Source of the DNA: Nocardia kruczakiae NBRC 101016
GTDB taxonomy: Bacteria > Actinomycetota > Actinomycetes > Mycobacteriales > Mycobacteriaceae
Assembly (NCBI RefSeq): GCF_001612965.1
Contig: NZ_BDBL01000068.1
Coordinates: forward strand, 1 to 32,490
Length of the DNA stretch: 32,490 nucleotides
Direction: 5' to 3'
A program made the translations under genes and the position numbers. This document shows, piece after piece, positions 30,202-32,490 of the stretch (within the stretch, counting starts at the first letter, position 1; each line of letters begins with the position of its first letter). The notes beneath the pieces were generated by a model. It worked only from the letters and a program-made list of their open reading frames with translations, made no database searches and had not been told where the DNA came from.

Positions 30202-31284
30202 ATGTCCCAGAAGGTTCGCGGCGTCATCGCCCGCAGTGTGGGCGCCCCGGTCGAGATCGTCGATATCGTCATCCCCGATCCGGGTCCGCACGACGTGGTG
30301 GTGCGGGTGCAGGCCTGCGGGGTGTGCCATACCGATCTGACCTACCGCGAGGGCGGCATCAACGACGCATTCCCCTTCCTGCTCGGTCACGAGGCGGCCG
30401 GCGTGGTGGAGACCGTCGGTGACGCCGTCACCCACGTCGAGCCCGGCGATCACGTGGTGCTGAACTGGCGCGCGGTATGCGGCCAGTGCCGCGCCTGCAA
30501 GCGCGGCAAGCCGTGGTACTGCTTCGACACCCACAACGCGAGCAAGCCCATGACGCTGGCCGACGGCACCGAACTGACCCCCGCCCTCGGCATCGGCGCC
30601 TTCGCCGACAAGACGCTGGTACACGAGGGACAGTGCACCGTGATCGACCCCGAGACCGATCCCGCCGTGGCCGGACTGCTCGGCTGCGGTGTGATGGCCG
30701 GGCTGGGGGCGGCGATCAACACCGGCGGCGTGAGCTACGGCGATTCGGTCGCGGTCATCGGCTGCGGCGGCGTCGGTGACGCGGCCATCGCGGGGGCGCG
30801 GCTGGCGGGCGCCACCACCATCATCGCGATCGATCGCGATCCGCGAAAGCTGGAGTGGGCCAAGGAACTCGGTGCCACCCACACCCTCGAGGCCGGTGAC
30901 GACGTGGTCGAGCGGGTGCAGGAATTGACCGGCGGTTTCGGCGCCGACGTGGTGATCGACGCGGTGGGGCGCCCGGAAACCTGGAAGCAGGCCTTCTACG
31001 CGCGCGATCTGGCCGGCACGGTGGTGCTGGTCGGCGTGCCGACGCCGGATATGACGCTGGAGATGCCGCTCATCGACTTCTTCTCACACGGCGGCTCGCT
31101 GAAATCCTCCTGGTACGGCGACTGCCTGCCGGAACGCGACTTCCCGATGTTGCTCGACCTCTACCGCCAGGGACGGTTGCCGCTGGAGCGGTTCGTCAGC
31201 GAGCGCGTGACCCTCGACCAGGTCGAACAGGCCTTCACCACCATGCACCACGGCGACGTCCTGCGATCGGTGGTGACGCTGTGA
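30202..31284 (+). CDS. mscR: S-(hydroxymethyl)mycothiol dehydrogenase (mycothiol-dependent formaldehyde dehydrogenase)
   Basis: The 360-residue product is a zinc-dependent medium-chain dehydrogenase of exactly the length of mycobacterial MscR. Catalytic zinc ligands are C42 (GVCHTD), H63-E64 (LGHEAAG) and C162 (LLGCGVMAG). Structural zinc cysteines are C93, C96, C99 and C107. The Rossmann motif is IGCGGVGDAAI near 186-196. It oxidises the formaldehyde-mycothiol adduct to S-formylmycothiol and can also reduce S-nitrosomycothiol. ATG 30202 has AAAGGAG at 30190-30196. Its stop overlaps the next start by 4 bases, and the same gene pair is found in mycobacteria, which strongly supports the assignment. 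Confidence 0.92.
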   Translation: MSQKVRGVIARSVGAPVEIVDIVIPDPGPHDVVVRVQACGVCHTDLTYREGGINDAFPFLLGHEAAGVVETVGDAVTHVEPGDHVVLNWRAVCGQCRACKRGKPWYCFDTHNASKPMTLADGTELTPALGIGAFADKTLVHEGQCTVIDPETDPAVAGLLGCGVMAGLGAAINTGGVSYGDSVAVIGCGGVGDAAIAGARLAGATTIIAIDRDPRKLEWAKELGATHTLEAGDDVVERVQELTGGFGADVVIDAVGRPETWKQAFYARDLAGTVVLVGVPTPDMTLEMPLIDFFSHGGSLKSSWYGDCLPERDFPMLLDLYRQGRLPLERFVSERVTLDQVEQAFTTMHHGDVLRSVVTL

Positions 31285-31901
31285 GGATCGACCGCGTCGT
31301 CACTTCCGGAAAGTTCGAATTGGACGGCGGCAGTTGGGATGTCGACAACAACGTCTGGGTCGTCGGCGACGACCGTGAGGCCGTTGTCATCGACGCCGCC
31401 CACCAGGCGGAGCCGATCATCGCGGCCGTCGGCGATCGCACGGTGCGCGCCATCATCTGCACCCACGCCCACAATGACCACATCAATGTGGCCACCGAAC
31501 TGGCCGCGGCACTGGAGGCCCCGATCCGGCTGCATCCGGCCGACGAGGTGCTCTGGAGCGCGCTCTACCCCGACACCCGCTACGAGCCGCTGCGCGATCG
31601 GGAGCGAATTCCGGTGGCGGACAGTGAGATCGAGGTCCTGCACACACCGGGCCACTCCCCCGGCGCGGTGAGCCTGTACCTGGCCTCGGAGAAGACGGTC
31701 TTCACCGGCGACACCCTCTTCCAGGGCGGTCCCGGCGCCACCGGCCGCTCGTTCTCGAGCTTCCCGACGATCATCGAATCCATCCGCACCCGTCTGCTGC
31801 ACCTACCCGAGGACACGACGGTGCTGACCGGACACGGCGACTCCACGACCATCGGCGCCGAGGCGCCCCACCTACCGGAGTGGATCAAGCGCGGGCACTG
31901 A
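31281..31901 (+). CDS. Metallo-beta-lactamase-fold hydrolase, probable S-formylmycothiol hydrolase
   Basis: The 206-residue product has the metallo-beta-lactamase metal site: THAHNDH (H62, H64, D66, H67), HTPGHSPGAVSLY with a further His, FTGDTLF with the bridging Asp, and the late TGHGDST His. It is a compact glyoxalase-II-like hydrolase. Being translationally coupled (GTGA) to the mycothiol-dependent formaldehyde dehydrogenase, it most likely hydrolyses S-formylmycothiol to formate and free mycothiol, completing formaldehyde detoxification. The fold is certain; the substrate is inferred from context and from the conserved pairing in mycobacteria. Confidence 0.88.
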   Translation: MRIDRVVTSGKFELDGGSWDVDNNVWVVGDDREAVVIDAAHQAEPIIAAVGDRTVRAIICTHAHNDHINVATELAAALEAPIRLHPADEVLWSALYPDTRYEPLRDRERIPVADSEIEVLHTPGHSPGAVSLYLASEKTVFTGDTLFQGGPGATGRSFSSFPTIIESIRTRLLHLPEDTTVLTGHGDSTTIGAEAPHLPEWIKRGH

Positions 31902-31924
31902 TAGTGCAGGCGCCACCCGGGGCC

Positions 31925-32490
31925 CTACGGGCACTTCAGTACCTGGCAGACCTGGATGAAGTGATCGCGACGGACGTCTCTGCCGTTCGAACCACCGTTG
32001 ATGATCCGCGAAACCGGGTCGATGCTCGCCGGGTCCCGGGGGTGGGCGTTGTCCGCCACGGCATTGAGGTTGTGGGTCGTCCAGTACCACGCGGCCGTGG
32101 CGAACGCGTACTGCGGATCGGCGACCAGCTCCGGGTGGTTGACGAAGTCGACGCCCAGCGCCTGGCTCGCGAGTTCGTAATTGTGCCGGCCGGTGAGCTG
32201 GAGGGCACCGCGCCCCTTGTATTTGGGCCCGTCACCGGGCTGGGTGTTGCCGAGATCCGCGCGCCCGTCGTAGTCGCTGCCGTCGCTGTATTCGGTCAAG
32301 GTGGCGAAACCATCCGTTTCCTGACCGATCTGAGCGAGGAAAGCGGCAGCACGCTGCGGCGTGTCGTCGATACCCGCCGCCGCCATCGCAGTGTTGATCT
32401 GCGGGAGCCAGGCGCTGACATGCGCCTGATCGGCGCCGGGCAGCGCCGCCGGTGCCGCCACGGGCTCGGCCGCCGGTGCGGCACCGGGCT
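31925..32490 (-). CDS. GH19 chitinase/lysozyme-like secreted enzyme, N-terminus outside window
   Basis: The visible 188 residues are the C-terminal part of a GH19-like lytic domain. QIGQETDGFATLTEYSDG contains the two expected catalytic acids, and YKGRGALQLTGRHNYELA is the family signature, followed by FATAAWYWTTHNLN and RIINGG. A Cys pair near the C-terminus (VCQVLKC) suggests a disulfide and export. The frame is open to the window edge through an Ala/Pro-rich linker, so a signal peptide or binding domain probably lies beyond 32490. It may cleave chitin or peptidoglycan. It converges with the metallo-beta-lactamase-fold gene, 23 bases apart. Confidence 0.85.
   Translation of the reverse strand, partial: PGAAPAAEPVAAPAALPGADQAHVSAWLPQINTAMAAAGIDDTPQRAAAFLAQIGQETDGFATLTEYSDGSDYDGRADLGNTQPGDGPKYKGRGALQLTGRHNYELASQALGVDFVNHPELVADPQYAFATAAWYWTTHNLNAVADNAHPRDPASIDPVSRIINGGSNGRDVRRDHFIQVCQVLKCP

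Overview
The window is high-GC actinobacterial DNA, most likely from a mycolic-acid-forming genus such as Nocardia. The evidence is the gene content: an EphD-type alpha/beta-hydrolase plus SDR fusion (mycolate metabolism), a carboxylic acid reductase, a mycothiol-dependent formaldehyde oxidation pair, a maleylpyruvate-isomerase/DinB-like protein, two F420-type enzymes, a DUF5753 helix-turn-helix regulator with DUF397 partners, GTG starts and probable leaderless starts. No insertion sequence, phage gene or CRISPR array was seen. The genus is an inference.

Layout. 0.1-3 kb: an acyl-CoA synthetase-like gene and an unknown 331-residue protein. 3-5 kb: a palindromic dispersed repeat, an unknown gene, tRNA-Met(CAT), a thinly coding stretch and an SRPBCC protein. 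5-8.5 kb: an F420-dependent LLM oxidoreductase, a maleylpyruvate isomerase-like protein divergent from a MerR regulator, and a TetR regulator. 8.5-10.8 kb: a Rieske oxygenase overlapping a DapB-like dehydrogenase, divergent from the TetR gene across an operator that covers the promoter. 10.9-15 kb: a Ddn-like deazaflavin enzyme, a TerC membrane protein behind a yybP-ykoY-type manganese riboswitch, a GRDP-like protein convergent with a Cys/Gly/Ser-repeat membrane protein, and a slipin. 15-18.8 kb: a three-gene minus-strand operon (ferritin-like diiron protein, [2Fe-2S]/FAD reductase, EphD). 18.9-20.9 kb: a lipoprotein, an HxlR regulator divergent from an atypical SDR, and a 64-residue small protein. 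21-25.7 kb: carboxylic acid reductase and an aldo/keto reductase. 25.8-27.3 kb: an alpha/beta hydrolase-DUF6817 fusion flanked by two copies of the palindromic repeat. 27.4-29.9 kb: three DUF397 paralogues and their DUF5753 regulator, divergent from three tiny genes. 30.2-32.5 kb: mycothiol-dependent formaldehyde dehydrogenase with a metallo-beta-lactamase-fold partner, then a GH19-like lytic enzyme cut by the window edge.

The main systems to look at are: (1) the three-copy palindromic repeat; (2) the diiron protein + reductase + EphD operon, readable as a lipid epoxidation/hydrolysis module behind a palindromic operator; (3) the DUF5753/DUF397 cluster with divergent small genes; (4) the riboswitch-TerC unit, whose expression platform can be drawn from the sequence; (5) the Cys-repeat membrane protein.
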